64,000 bases of DNA, taken from NCBI RefSeq assembly GCF_026210795.1, contig NC_089453.1, positions 250,501 to 314,500 on the forward strand, given 5' to 3'. The notes beneath the pieces are model-generated. The model had not been told where the DNA came from. It made no database searches and worked only from the letters and a program-made list of their open reading frames with translations. The translations under genes and the position numbers were made by a program. Positions within the stretch are counted from its first letter, which is position 1. Every line of letters begins with the position of its first letter. This document shows, in pieces, positions 1 to 11,915 of the stretch. The DNA comes from Rhizophagus irregularis (Eukaryota > Glomeromycota > Glomeromycetes > Glomerales > Glomeraceae).

Positions 1-384
1 TAGCATGATTATCTTAATAAATTTAATCAATTAATGAGACGATAAAATCGCAATATTTTATTATTAGTGGATAATACATCCACATATTTAATTAATGAAA
101 CTATACAATTATCGAATATTAAAGTGCATTTTCTTCCTCCAAATACAACTTCTCACTTGCAATCTTTAGATGCTGGTATTATTAACAGTTTTAAAGTAAG
201 AATAAATACACCAATTATTAATATTATTTGTTATAATTTAATATCTTATTATCTAGATATTTTTTAGGCCCAGTATAAAAAACTTTTGGTCGCAAATAGG
301 GTGGAGGCATATGATATGGCTTAAGAAAATAGTTCAGATATAACACCAATTGATATTTTTAATGCTATAACATTTGCAAGTGAG

Positions 385-628
385 GTTAAGATTGCTGGAA
401 AAACTAGGGGGTTTTGGCAAGTTAGTGAAATGCCAAATAGCGAAACTTTGCCGAAACTATATGAAAGTCTTATTAAAAAGTTGGCAAAACTCTGGAAGAA
501 AGTGAAACCTGATGAAACTTATTATAAATGCCGAAACTGCCAAAACCTTGCCGAAACTATAATAAAACTATAGTGAAATCTTGAAGAAACTAATCGTAGA
601 ATTTTGGAGAGGTTTAGGCAGGCAACCT
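385..628. mobile_element. MITE with GCCGAAAC subterminal repeats, inserted in the Tigger transposase
   Basis: A 244-bp insertion splits the transposase reading frame between ASE and IWK. Host sequence CAAGTGAG (377-384) is repeated as TAAGTGAG (629-636), an 8-bp target duplication with one mismatch, which is the hAT hallmark. Inside are repeats of GCCGAAACT, and the right end reads GGCAGGCAACCTT. The same end motif (AAGGTTGCTTGCC) and the same repeats occur at 62233-62400 beside the BED-finger hAT gene, so this is probably a non-autonomous relative of that element. The left terminus is degraded. Confidence 0.6.
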
Positions 629-741
629 TAAGTGAGATATGGAAAATAGTAAAATCAAGTACAATTAAAAATTGCTGGAGAAAAACGGGTATTTTACCAA
701 ATTTAGAAGACGATTTTGGCTAAAATACTATTAGGCCAAAG

Positions 742-1000
742 AAATAAAATTATTCGTTTCTCATGAAAAAAAATTGCTAAATTTGATCCGGGCGCCCAGA
801 AAAAAATTTATTTTTCAATAAAAATTTAGCTGATTCCTAGAAGTTGATTGGTTGATTTAATAAATTTTTTGCCAGTGGAAAAAAAAATTATTTTTTTATG
901 ATTATGATTGGTCAAAACTAAAATCATATGACTAAATAAAATAAATTTTTTTATCTTTTTTTAACATTTACATGACCCACGAAACGAATGATTTTATTTA
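742..1000. mobile_element. 259-bp MITE with 20-bp inverted ends inside the Tigger transposase tail
   Basis: The left end AAATAAAATTATTCGTTTC (from 742) and the right end GAAACGAATGATTTTATTTA (981-1000) are inverted copies with about one mismatch. The interior is AT-rich with no coding potential. It interrupts the Tigger transposase C-terminal region between NTIRPKK and LNDDINKITLELQ. No clean target duplication was seen, so the family is unassigned. Confidence 0.65.
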
Positions 1001-1586
1001 CTTAGCCTTAATGATGATATCAATAAAATTACTTTAGAATTACAAGACATTATTAATGAATTAAATTTACAAAATCCTATTACAGCTAAGGAGTTTATTT
1101 GTATTAATGACGAGATTCCAATAGAATCATTATCAGATAAAAAAATTATAGATGCGGTAATTTCAAATCCTGAAAACAATAATACAGAAGAGGATGAATA
1201 ATCTGAAATAAATATTATTACTAATAAAGAGGCTTTGAATAGTTTAGAAAAAGTAATTCTTTATTTTAAAAATCCACCTGATGATATTACAATTAATTAC
1301 ACAGAATTGAAATCTCTTAATATTTTAAAATCAAAAATTAACAACAAAAATTCAAGATAATGTAAAGCAGTTTACATTAGATAGTTATATGAACTTATGT
1401 TAAATACTTGAAATATGTAAATACATAATTGTTAATAATAAAATTCAAAAAACTTTTGTTGAAAGAAACTTTTTTTTGTGCTAATATAAAGTTTACTATA
1501 AAGAGAACTTTCGATTTTGTAAATATTCATTATAGTAAACAAAAATGACTGAAACTAAGGGTTCACTATAACAAGCTTTGACTGTA

Positions 1587-3285
1587 TTAAGTTTCAATAT
1601 TTTATTGCATTTATTTATAGTATATTTATTATATAGTATCAGAAGTCTATACTTAATAATAAAAATGTAACACTTAAAAAACTTTCAAGTTCTTAAAAAA
1701 AATACAATTTAAAAAAAATAAACTGATAACTTTATACTTTAAGGTAAGCTCTATCAAATTACTGGTCAGATTTTTAAAAGTAAAAAGTTATAAGCATTTG
1801 AAATTGCATGATTTTCATATAATCAGCCAAATTTGAAACAAAATATATTGGATAGAACTTATGATAAATTGGATCAACTCCATGCATTATAAATTTGTAA
1901 TAATGCCAACCTGAATTATCATAATATGAATTAAATGTAATTTTTTTTAAAAAAAAATTTTTATTAATGTATGACGTTTATGAAATAGTAGTTGTAATTT
2001 ATTGCTAATATCCATTTTTTCTTATGTTTTATATTGTTTGTAATATCATAATAAATTTTTTAAAGACTGCATTTTATTAGTACTTTATACGAGAAATTCC
2101 AGTTTTTTATTGGTTGAATTCCAGATTACATGATATAGAATCGGCTCAGAAAATTAAAATAAAATCATATGATTGTTGAGTATAAACTTCTAATACTATA
2201 CATAAAAAATGAATTTGTCAGCAAAATTATATAATTTGAAAAATTAATGATTTTCAAATTTTAATTCTGGCTAAATTTTTCTTAATTCTAATTAAATTCA
2301 TAACACCAGCCTAAATTTTGAAAAAATACATATATACAGGTTAATGTAGTATTATATTTATATAATATAATACTTTGATTTAAAAGCAAAATAAACTTAT
2401 TGGCCATCCTTACAATTTTATTAAAAAAAAATTCATTACTTAAAGTGACATATTAAGAAAGATTTTCATTTGAAATTAATATTTTTTATATTAAAAATAA
2501 TAAAAGTAAAATACTTCATGTATATTAAATAAAAAATCACAAAAATTTAATATACAGATAGTTTCAATCCCACTGAACAATTTTTACTTAATATACAAAG
2601 GCAATTGTTATATAACTAATATACCCAAATTATGCTCTAAAGTTATTAATAAATAGATATATAAACAATAAATGTTAATTTCTTATATATACTGATTAAA
2701 ATCTTATGAAATTTGAATTATATATAGATTCAACCTTACGTTCTTACCAAACAATTTTCACTTAATACATAAAGGTGATAGATTTTCTTATGATTAAAGT
2801 GCTAAATTACACTCTAAAGTTACTAAACAGAAAAATTAATAAATTCAAAGTTAGTATTTATATAAGTTATTAAATATTAAATGGAATATAATGAAAATTA
2901 AGATACAAGTAGTTTTAGCCCTGCTAAACAATTTTCACTTAATATATAAGAGTAATATAATATGCTTATATCAAAAATGCTAAATATTAAAATTATACCT
3001 TAAAAAATTTTTGCATATTATTAAGAATATTATAAATTTTTGATTTTTTCTCTTTTCTTGTAAAATTACATATAATTATAATTGCTAAAACTAATCATAA
3101 ATAATTGATCATAAGGAAACATTTTATAAAATTAAAAGGAAATCCGCATTATATGTGACCATCGCTGTATAGCATTACATTAAAATGTGGTAATATCACG
3201 TATTCTGAACTAATAAATTTATTGCGATTAAAAAAAAGTCAATGTATAAAGAGAATATTGCAACCAATAGTATAAGAATCCATTC
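1587..3285. repeat. AT-rich spacer with about three copies of a ~175-bp tandem repeat (2480-3000)
   Basis: No gene is visible. Diverged tandem copies share AACAATTTTCACTTAATA-like cores at about 2576, 2749 and 2926, each followed by AAGGYGAT/AGAGTAAT and then GCTCTAAAGTTA or its equivalent. This gives a period of roughly 173-178 bp. The rest of the stretch is unstructured AT-rich sequence. Confidence 0.5.
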
Positions 3286-3612
3286 TTAACATCCTTCTTT
3301 CAGCATTTCAAAAGCTTTACTACAATATTCACCAGCTTTTGTACCTTTGTAGGCTTCACATAATGACTTCAAAATAAGTTGGTCCTGTTGTTCCTCAGTT
3401 AAATCTTCTTGTGGCATATCAGGTAAATCATCATAGTTTTCATTATCTAAATCATATTTGACTATACTTCTTGGTAATAATGAGATAGCTTCCATTGCCT
3501 TAAACAATAATTCCTGCACAGTTTGCTGATGTTTATTATTTCTATCTATAAAATCCATATAATCCTTATCTTCCATATTTTTATTTTCAGATAATTTTGC
3601 AGTATTATCCAT
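3286..3612 (-). CDS. Hypothetical acidic protein, probable last exon
   Basis: I do not recognise this protein. From the first in-frame ATG (3612) it reads 108 residues starting MDNTAKLSENKNMEDKDYMD, with an acidic middle (DLDNENYDDLPDMPQEDLTEEQQDQ) and the ending EYCSKAFEMLKEGC. The frame stays open upstream to about 3765 (THDELYFTCPNIFSFLVKTQ), so this is more likely the 3' exon of a spliced gene than a gene beginning at that ATG. The upstream half of this exon is present in three tandem copies (3591-4330); only this copy continues into the long acidic tail, while the other two stop at NQLN. Expression and the true start are unknown. Confidence 0.4.
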   Translation of the reverse strand: MDNTAKLSENKNMEDKDYMDFIDRNNKHQQTVQELLFKAMEAISLLPRSIVKYDLDNENYDDLPDMPQEDLTEEQQDQLILKSLCEAYKGTKAGEYCSKAFEMLKEGC

Positions 3613-4330
3613 TGGTATAATTTCATTTTTATTGTATTTTCCTTTAATATAAGTGGTAGGTTCATCTTCTTTCTTCACATGAATATTGATTTTGTCTTTA
3701 ACTTGTGTTTTGACAAGAAAAGAAAATATGTTAGGACAAGTAAAATATAATTCATCATGTGTAATAATGAGGATATTTTATATAAACTGATGATATTTTA
3801 TTATTAATTAAGCTGGTTCGCATAAACACTACCTTTAACAAGAACATCACAATAAGATAATTTTGCGGTATTATCTATTGGTATGATTTCATTTTTATTG
3901 TTTCCTTTGGTAGCTTTATCTTCTTTCTTCAAATGAATATCGATTTTGTTTTTGGCTTGTGCTTTGACAAGAAAAGAAAATATGTTAGGACAAATAAAAA
4001 TATAATTTATCATATGTAATAATAAGGATATTTTTATATAGACTAATGATATTTTGTTATTAATTAAGCTGGTTCATATAAACACTACCTTTAACAAGAA
4101 CATCACGATAAGATAATTTTGCGGTATTATCCATTGGTATGATTTCATTTTTATTGTCTTTTCCTTTAATATAAGTGGTAGTTTCACCTTTTTTTTTCAC
4201 ATGAATATCGATTTTGTCTTTGATTTGTGCTTTAACAAGAAAAGAAAATATGTTAAGACAAGTAAAAATATAATTCATCATGTGTAATAATAAGGATATT
4301 TTTTTATATAAACTGATTATATTTTGTTAT
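3591..4330 (-). repeat. Tandem triplication of an exon-sized unit (256-266 bp)
   Basis: Three head-to-tail copies can be aligned on the motif GATAATTTTGC at 3590-3600, 3856-3866 and 4112-4122, giving periods of 266 and 256 bp. On the minus strand each copy encodes a version of FLVKAQxKDKIDIHxKK..KNEIIPMDNTAKLS. Copies two and three have short open frames (3804-4013 and 4060-4281) that end in VLVKGSVYxNQLN. The copy nearest the 3' end has one T fewer in TATATTTTACTTG, which changes the frame of its upstream part. It reads as a local exon duplication. Confidence 0.7.
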
Positions 4331-4555
4331 TATTCGTATAACTCGCAATAAAGTAGAGACGGTATAAATCATCGTGATAAAATAATAAGTGATAAGTACT
4401 CGTTACATTATTTTTTTTTACGAAAGTGACATTATTTACCATCTATTTGGTAAATAGATTACCTTTTAAAAGCTGTAAAAGATGTGCAAGATCAAAGGTT
4501 TATCAACTAATACACTAAATTATATAATATACCTAAATTCAATTCTTCATTTTCA

Positions 4556-5081
4556 TCACTTATAATGAACATCGGTGTCAAAGTTCGCAATGCTATCATT
4601 ATGATTGATAATCAAATGATGGTTTAGCGCATCGAAACAAAATCGCAAGCAAGTGCAAATTGGGCACTAAATATAAAAAAGTTCAACACAATCATCCTTG
4701 TGTTTACAAAAAAAATAGGTAAATATTTTTTGAAATTACCTTGAATGGTCTTTGTCGAATGTGTCTATGTAAATGTTCTACAAGATACAACAACAAATTA
4801 TTATGATTCCTACAGTACCGGCAGAACTAGCAAAGGCAAAAAGTACTTGACATTTTTTTCATACCTTCTAATTTAATAATACTGCTTTTATGCTTATTGC
4901 AACCTTCCCACGGACATATATAAATTGAGTCTCTTAATGTTCTGTTGCATGAATTGATGTCATGTTTATCGATGTGATTTATAAGTTTCTCCCAGGTTTC
5001 AAATTGTTGTGGTTCTGAATGGTAATATGACCATTTACAGACAAATGGCATTAAATTAGCACTTTCAGGCATGGTAGACAT
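4556..5081 (-). CDS. Small C2H2 zinc-finger protein, three exons
   Basis: Hand-built model with exons at 4865-5081, 4740-4777 and 4556-4666, all with GT..AG introns, giving 121 residues. The splices rebuild the finger: YICPWEGCNKHKSSIIKLE ends exon 1, EHLHRHIRQRPFK is exon 2, and CPICTCLRFCFDALNHH followed by LIINH is exon 3. The layout (a Cys-Trp finger with a long loop, then CPWEGC..H..H, then a linker resembling RPFKC) resembles fungal GLI/Rim101-type C2H2 proteins that bind DNA in the nucleus. In the first finger the expected second Cys is Tyr (CKWSYY), so that finger may not bind zinc. I chose ATG 5081 because the frame further upstream opens with a non-ATG codon. It could be a decayed piece of a longer regulator. 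Confidence 0.5.
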
Positions 5082-5099
5082 TGGTATTATCAATGTTTG

Positions 5100-7415
5100 A
5101 TAAAACTGATGTCTGAAGGTTAAAAAAAATGATTTTATGTTGCACGTCTAATATAAGGCTACACAAAATCTGATATATTGTTTAACATATTAACATAACA
5201 AGATTAGACTTAATTGGAAGGAGGGGCAATTTAAGGGTAAAAAATGTCCAAAAAAAATCTCTGTAATACCAATTGTTAAAAAGCCACTTATTTATTTGTT
5301 TCTGGTGAATGTAATATTTTTCCATTAGTTTTGAGTCAACAATAGTCATATAAAGTTTATTTTTAAAAATGCAGTATATCTATTATTTTTATTTTATTTA
5401 TTTTTAAATATTAGTTCTTTATTTTATATACTTTGAACAAGTTTAAAATGTAAGAATAAATAAATCATTTTAAAGACTCCTTAGATATGGTAATATTAGA
5501 TTGATTACAATAAATTACTAAAATAGAAGGAAGTTTTCATGATTATGATAAAAATAATCAATATGGAAAATTAATAAGAATAAAAATTGAAAGTATTTTA
5601 TAATATTTCGTCTTAGTTAAAATATACTAATTTGCTTGTTTTTTGAGCAGAATTGATCCAATGAATAAACAGTAAATATAAAATAAGAATTGTTCATTAA
5701 AAAGTCACGAATCATGTGAATTTTTTTCTTCATCTAATATAACAGTACTTATTATTTCTTTAATTATTATCTGCTACTAGGGGTAATACTTCTTATCTTT
5801 AGCTTTGTAGTTTTAATATATTGTATGTACAGTATTGTATTCTATTTTCATTCATTGAATGTATTATATTATATTACATCTTTTGAATAAATTCAAGTTA
5901 TGTTAATTTAGACAAATTATATTTAACAAAAAAAGAATTATGTTGAATTAACTAATTTGAGCCTTTAACAGATGAATAATGATCTAACGCATAAAATTAT
6001 AATATACGAAATAACTAAAATAGTAATGTATATATAGCAATAGTAAATAAATAAGATTTGTCATCATAATAAACTTTTAAAAAAATTATTCGCATATTTG
6101 TTCATTATTTCATATTGAAACGAAGCTATTTTTGCAATTTATCAGGCAGATGCACCAGTCACCAGATAATTTAATTTTTTCATCCTGTATGTAATTTATA
6201 ACACATAAAGATGACCGATTATGTGAAAAAATCATACAAGAAAATGTCAACTAAGGTCTATTAAATTTTCTCAAGTAATATCTAAAGATGACTTTACTAA
6301 ATTAATCAGTCATATAGTAAGTGAAGATGTTAATCTAACAATGCCGCCCTGATAAAGAAGAAGATAAACGTGATCGTGATTACTTAAAAATTACTTCAAA
6401 GCTTTAAAAAAGACTGATAAATTTTCTCACAATAAAATGGCCTAATATTTTATAGGTGTTGATTAATACTTTTCCTGCTGTCATGTTTGTTATGATTTTC
6501 CTTTTTTTCTGCTTCTCATTGTAAACACCATTTACATATCTGTAAATCAAAGATTGAAAAAGAATTTAATGCATTATCCGCTTATATTTGTGGCTAAATA
6601 ACAGTATGATATCAGTCTAAATCATGATTTCTCTTGGCATTTTTTTTACAAGTCAAGGCGTTTTATTAATGTAAATACTTCACAATGTGAGGTAATAACA
6701 GACTCTACATTATGAGATAGTATATCTGATATCTTGGATTTCTTGAGATTGAAGGATAAGGATGAACTGCCATTATATACAGATATGTCCCTTATTAATC
6801 AGAATCTTTTTCTTCTGACGAGCATGATGACATGCATAATTTATTTTGTCTTTTTTTTTGAGTAAAATTCTGAAAGAAGATCCTTCCTATGTCATGTAAA
6901 AAAAAACAGTATGAGTAACATGTCCTTTTTACAGCAGTAAATAAATTTGATCATAATTTTAAATTTTTCAACCTTGTGTTCATCATTTTTTACTTCATCA
7001 ATGTATTGTTTGTTAGGCTATTGTGGAATTTGTTCCCAAAACCGTTTCAAAGCTTACTTTCAAAGCTTTAACTGTGCAGGCAGACATGACATTAGTCTAA
7101 AAAGCTAAATCAAATCCACATTCTTCTTATTTTTCTCGAAGTTTACCAATAAATTCATTCACTTCAGTTGTAGGAAATAATCAAATAGAATCTTGTTCAA
7201 TTTATTTATTACGTTTACATGATTGTCATGATTTCTGTAGCAATGCATGCATAAAATATAATTGACTTTGATTTGTGTATTTAAGATAGAAATAATTGTC
7301 TATTGTTAGTATTTTGTTTCGCTAAGATATTTTGTTATAATAGACTTAAATATCCCAAGAAAGAATAAAAATTGAGTTTAAAACTGGAATTATATTAAAT
7401 TATATTGATTATAAT
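5100..7415. other. AT-rich spacer, no intact gene seen
   Basis: All frames are interrupted. Short coding-like shreds on the plus strand near 6260-6420 (SQVISKDDFTKLISHIVSED, then DKEEDKRDRDYLKITSKL) could be remains of a gene, but I cannot assign them to a family. Confidence 0.4.
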
Positions 7416-8292
7416 TAGAGCTTTGAATGGGTCAGGTTAGGTCAGGTAATTGATCTGACCTGATCTGATTGATTTTTTCAGGTTAGGCAAAAAGTTGACC
7501 TGAAACAGGTTGAATCAGATATCCGATCTGACCTGATCTGACCTGTTGCAAAAGTCAAAAATATCTTTGTCAATTAAAAATTTCTTTTTTTTAGATGTTT
7601 ATTCAGCTGAAATGCTGAATTTCTTGATTTAAATATTAGAATATATATCTACTATTGAGATATATTATTGTTTTTAAAATTTTTATTTTTTTTTTAATTT
7701 AAAAACATTAATTAACATTCTTTATTATCTTCTTTTTATAGACGGTTTACTTTTTACTTTTAGGATTACAGACTTCAAACCAGATTTTTAAAATTTTTAA
7801 TTTATTAATTTAGTTAAATGTATAATTTATTTAGCAAATTTCGCAAATTTATTAATATTAATGCATTATTACAACAATTATATTATATAAACTTTAAAAC
7901 TATTTAACTCTACTACAACAGAGTAAATTCTTAACTATTATTATTTATAAATTTCTATATAAAAAATGATTACATATTAATATTTAAATAATTAATCAAA
8001 ATAAATAATTTATATTAATTTTATTACCTGGTCGAAATCATTTCTTTCGGCATTAATACTTTTCGTCAAAAGTTTGTCATCATCATCACGTGATTCGTCA
8101 AACATTCGGCCAATTACAAAAATTAAAAAAAAATTAGCATAAATCAACTGGTCGATTTTTGGTCAATTTTTGGTTGAGTTGTAACATAAAAAAATCCATA
8201 AATCGACCAATACTATTTTTTATTGATTTTTATTAACAATAACAATCAACTTAAAACTTTTTTGACGATTTTTAACCGATTTTTTATAATTA

Positions 8293-9759
8293 CATATGGG
8301 CCAATTCTTGGAATCTAATTTTTTTACACAAAAATAATTTTATTAAAGTAAATATAAATTATCATTTATATAAGAATAATAAATTTATACTAGATAATGC
8401 AAAAAAAACTAATTAATTATATAATTTTTAATTTTTTTTAATATAAGATATCATTAAAATTTAAAAGATCAAATATAACTCTCATGACAAAATCATTGAT
8501 AATTCTTTGTAGAAATAAGCTATACAAATAAATTTACATTCATTTGAAAGAAAAAATCGAGACCTATCTAATGAATCTAAAATCAAGTGAATTGAATTAC
8601 TAGTTGTTCAGTAGTCACGTTCAGTATATTTATTGAATTTTATCTAAATTTGATCATTAATTACTTCACATGTAGTGATTCAATTTGAATGATCTTTGCT
8701 CCCTAAGGTGATGCCAACTTTTATCTTTAAAATAAATTTAAAATAATTCGTTTAATATATGTAGATGTTTAGGAATCATCAATTATATTATTAATATAAA
8801 ATTTTATAAGTTTGATAAAATCTGATATAAAAAAATTTATTAAATACCTGTAGATGCAAGCTACACGAATGAAATTATATTCATTTGAAAGAGAAAATTG
8901 AGGTCTATCTAATAAGCCCAAAATCGAATGAATTGAATCACTGGATTGTGAATAATTACATCTAATATATTTATTTTTGATTTTTAAATTTGATTTGACT
9001 TTGATCGTTAATTACGCCTCATCCAGTGATCCAATTTTCCTGATCTTTGATTCTTACGATAGAGCAAATTCTCAGCTTTCAAATGAATGTAAAATGATGA
9101 CGTTAGCATATCTCCAGGAATAATAATGCACGATTTTGTTACCTGCATAAAGTCCAATCTGAAAATTTTATTTCTTACCAAAAAATGCTTTCATAAGAGA
9201 ATCCCAAATTCTTTTACTTTATTTAAAAGATTTTATTTGCCATTTAAGGATTTTAGTGGAATAAATCTAATAAAATAATTTTAAAGATAAAAAACAAATA
9301 TATAATTAGTTATTTTGAAAAAAAAAGAATATCTTATTATTCATTTTACAACTATTTTACATCATAATTATTTTTTATTTGCATGTATTTTTTACAAAAA
9401 AAAACAATAAATTAAAGCTAAAAATTATGAAAAAATATGTCTTATCTATGTATATAAAATATTAAGTTTTTTCTTTTACTTACCACTTAAAAATAACTGC
9501 TATATTTGCTTATAAACTTTTTTGTCATATTTAATAAAAGTGAATAGAAAAATGATGGAAAAGTGATGGGAAAAAGAAGTGGTTATTACCGTTATTTTTG
9601 AATATTGATTAAAAAAATTTTTTTTATTTTTTATTAAATCTGAGTTACGTAAATATGTAACACATATTTAATTTAGATTTGTGTAATGTTAATCTTACTA
9701 AAATATTAAATTTTTATAAAAATCTTAATTTAGACTAATTCCAAAAATCGGCACATATG
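8293..9759. mobile_element. ~1.47-kb MITE-like element with CATATG inverted ends
   Basis: CATATGGGCCAATTCTTGG (from 8293) is mirrored by CCAAAAATCGGCACATATG (ending near 9759), an inverted match with a few mismatches. The interior contains two diverged direct copies of a block about 350 bp long, starting near 8518 and 8868. Each includes TTCATTTGAAAG followed by GACCTATCTAAT or a close variant, and an inverted partner (CTTTCAAATGAATGTAAA) lies near 9080. No coding capacity. The target duplication is unclear. Confidence 0.45.
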
Positions 9760-9889
9760 AATTAATATCAATAACGGCAGATCAGTGTACTAAGCCGCAG
9801 TCATAGTAATTAGTTGATTTATTACCAAATTTAGACTATTAAATAATAGTTTAAACTATTTAACTATTTTGAAAAAAAAAAATTTTTTT

Positions 9890-10200
9890 TTCTTTTTCTA
9901 AACGAAACAGTTTTAAACGTTTCAAAAATTTTTTTTTCAATTTTTTATTGGACCATTAGTTAATTAATGTTCTGATTTTTAATATTTTTATTTTTTTACA
10001 AAACATTTCGTTAAATTTTTTTTATTGGAATGTTAATTAACATTCCATTTTTTTAATATTTTTTGCAAAACGTTCTTTAACGTTTCACTTGATTTTTTTT
10101 TACATTTTCAATCAGAACATCAGTTAACGTTCTGATTTTTTAATTTTTTTATAAAACTGTTATTTTAAAGAAAACGTTTTCTAACATTTTTTTTATACTT
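9890..10200. repeat. Series of short palindromes leading into the micro-exon array
   Basis: Successive inverted repeats such as GGAATGTTAATTAACATTCC (around 10027) and GAACATCAGTTAACGTTC (around 10116) are separated by T-rich tracts. They resemble the hairpins inside the introns of the arrays at 10209-13230 and 57763-58530, so this may be decayed array sequence whose exon blocks are lost. Confidence 0.5.
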
Positions 10201-10208
10201 TTATATAG

Positions 10209-11850
10209 GAAATCGGTTCCAGCATGGATACCGTTTCCCAGGTAAAGTTTTGAAAGATCTTCAAAACTTTCTTTAAAAAAAAATGTTTTATACTAAAAAA
10301 CATTTTTTTTATTATATTTTTTATGTAGGAAATCAGTTCTGGCGTGGATACTGATATTTCAGGTAAAGTTTTGAAAAAAAATTTTGAAACTTTCTTTAAT
10401 AAAACGTTTTAATAAAACATTTTTTTTTTATTTTTATATAGGAAATTGGCTCCAACGTGGACGCCAATATTCCAATTAAGTTTCAAAACTAAAGTTTTGA
10501 AACTTTTTTAAAAACATTTTTTAATAAAAAAAAATGTTTTGTTTTATTTTTTTTATATAGGAATTCGGCTCCAGCGTGAACGCCGATATTCCAGTTAAGT
10601 TTCAAAATAAAATGTTTTGAAACTTCTTTAAAATGTTTTTTAATAAAAAAAAATGTTAATTTTTATTTTTTTTATATAGGAATTCGGCTTCAGCGTGGAC
10701 GTTAATATTTCAGTTAAGTTTTAAAACTTTCAAAACTTTCTTAAAAAACGTTTTTTAATAAAAAAAAATGTTTTTTTTTCATTTTTATTTAGGAATTCAG
10801 TTCTGGCGTGAACGCCGATATTCCAGGTAAGTTTCGAAACTAAAGGTTTAAAACTTTAATAAAACATTTTTTAATAAAAAAAAACATTTTGTTTGATTTT
10901 TTTATATAGGAACATAGATGCCGATATTCCAGTTAAGTTTCGAAACAAAATATTTTGAAATTTCTTTAAATCATTTTTTAATAAAAAAAAACGTTAATTT
11001 TTATTTTTGTATAGGAAATTAGCTCTAACGTGGATGCCAATATTCCAGGTAAGTTTCAAAACTAAAGTTTTAAAACTTTAATAAAACGTTTTTTAATAAA
11101 AAAACATTTTATTTTATTTTTTTATATAGAAATTCAGCTCCAGCGTAGACACCGATATTCCAGTTAAGTTTGAAACAAAATATTTCAAAACTTCTTTAAA
11201 ACGTTTTTTAATAAAAAATAATGTTAATTTTTATTTTTGTATAGGAAATCAGTTCTAACGTGAACACCGATATTCCAGGTAAGTTTCAAAATTAAAGTTT
11301 CAAAACTTCAATAAAACATTTTTTAATAAAAAAAATGTTTTGTTTTATTTTTTTATATAGGAATTCAGCTCCAGCATGGACGCCGATATTCCAGTTAAGT
11401 TTTGAAAGTTTCAAAACTTTCTTAAAAAACGTTTTTTAATAAAAAAAAACATTTTTTTTTTATTTTTATTTAGGAATTCGGTTCCGACGTGAATACCGAT
11501 ATTTCAGGTAAGTTTCAAAATAAATGTTTCAAAACTTCTTTAAAAACGTTTTTTTAAATTAAAAAATGTTTTTTTTTATTTTATTGTATAGGAATTTGGC
11601 TCTAACGTGGACGCCGATATTCCAAATAAGTTTTGAACCATTTTCAAAATTTCTTTAAAAAAAACGTTTTTAACATTTTTTTTATATTTAATTGTAGGGC
11701 CATCAGTTCCAGCTTGGATACTGAAATTCAAGATAAGTTTCAAAAAATTTCAAAACTTTAATAAAAAATGTTAATTTTTAACATTTTTATTTATTTTTTG
11801 TAGAGATCGGTTCTGACGTAGATACCAAAATCCCAAAGATAAATTTTGAA
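10209..11850 (+). repeat. Micro-exon array, part A: 15 tandem exon/intron-like units
   Basis: Fifteen units with a period of 105-120 bp. Each has a T-rich tract ending in AG, a GC-rich block of 33-34 nt, then a donor-like GTAAGTTT or GTTAAGTTT. Blocks start at 10209, 10329, 10442, 10561, 10680, 10793, 10910, 11015, 11130, 11245, 11361, 11474, 11592, 11698 and 11804. The consensus block starts GAATTCGGCTCCAGCGTGGA and ends CGCCGATATTCCAG, about 59% GC in DNA that is otherwise mostly A/T. Donors alternate: units 6, 8, 10 and 12 have AGGTAAG, and units 5, 7, 9 and 11 have AGTTAAG, so the array grew by dimers. Unit 7 has lost part of its block, and units 3, 13, 14 and 15 have damaged donors. Introns carry a hairpin next to the donor (TTTCAAAAC..GTTTTGAAA) and another before the acceptor (AAACGTTTTTTAAT..AAAAAACATTT). 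Whether it is spliced is unknown. Confidence 0.75.
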
Positions 11851-11915
11851 GAATCTTTTCAAAACTATCTTTTTTTTAAAGGAACGATTTACTAATCGTT
11901 TTTTTTTTTTTGTAG

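Larger units (their letters stand above)
1..1586 (+). pseudogene. Dead Tigger/pogo-type DDE transposase and right end of its element
   Basis: The plus strand reads like the C-terminal half of a Tigger/Jerky-like DDE transposase: LLVDNTSTYLINE, then FLPPNTTSHLQSLDAGII around 67-210, the usual FLPPNTTS..QPLDQGII block of this family. It continues past stop codons to NAITFASE (about 361-384), resumes at EIWKIVKSSTIKNCWRKTG (about 635-690), and ends with acidic tail pieces at about 1003-1200 and 1201-1357. Several stops and two inserted MITEs break it, so it cannot encode a working enzyme. The right terminus at 1561-1584 (GTTCACTATAACAAGCTTTG then ACTG) followed by TA fits a pogo/Tigger inverted end with its TA target site. 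The element's left end lies outside the window. Confidence 0.8.

Noticed and set aside
6260-6420. Possible gene fragment SQVISKDDFTKLISHIVSED
   Set aside because: Too short, frames broken, and no family recognised.
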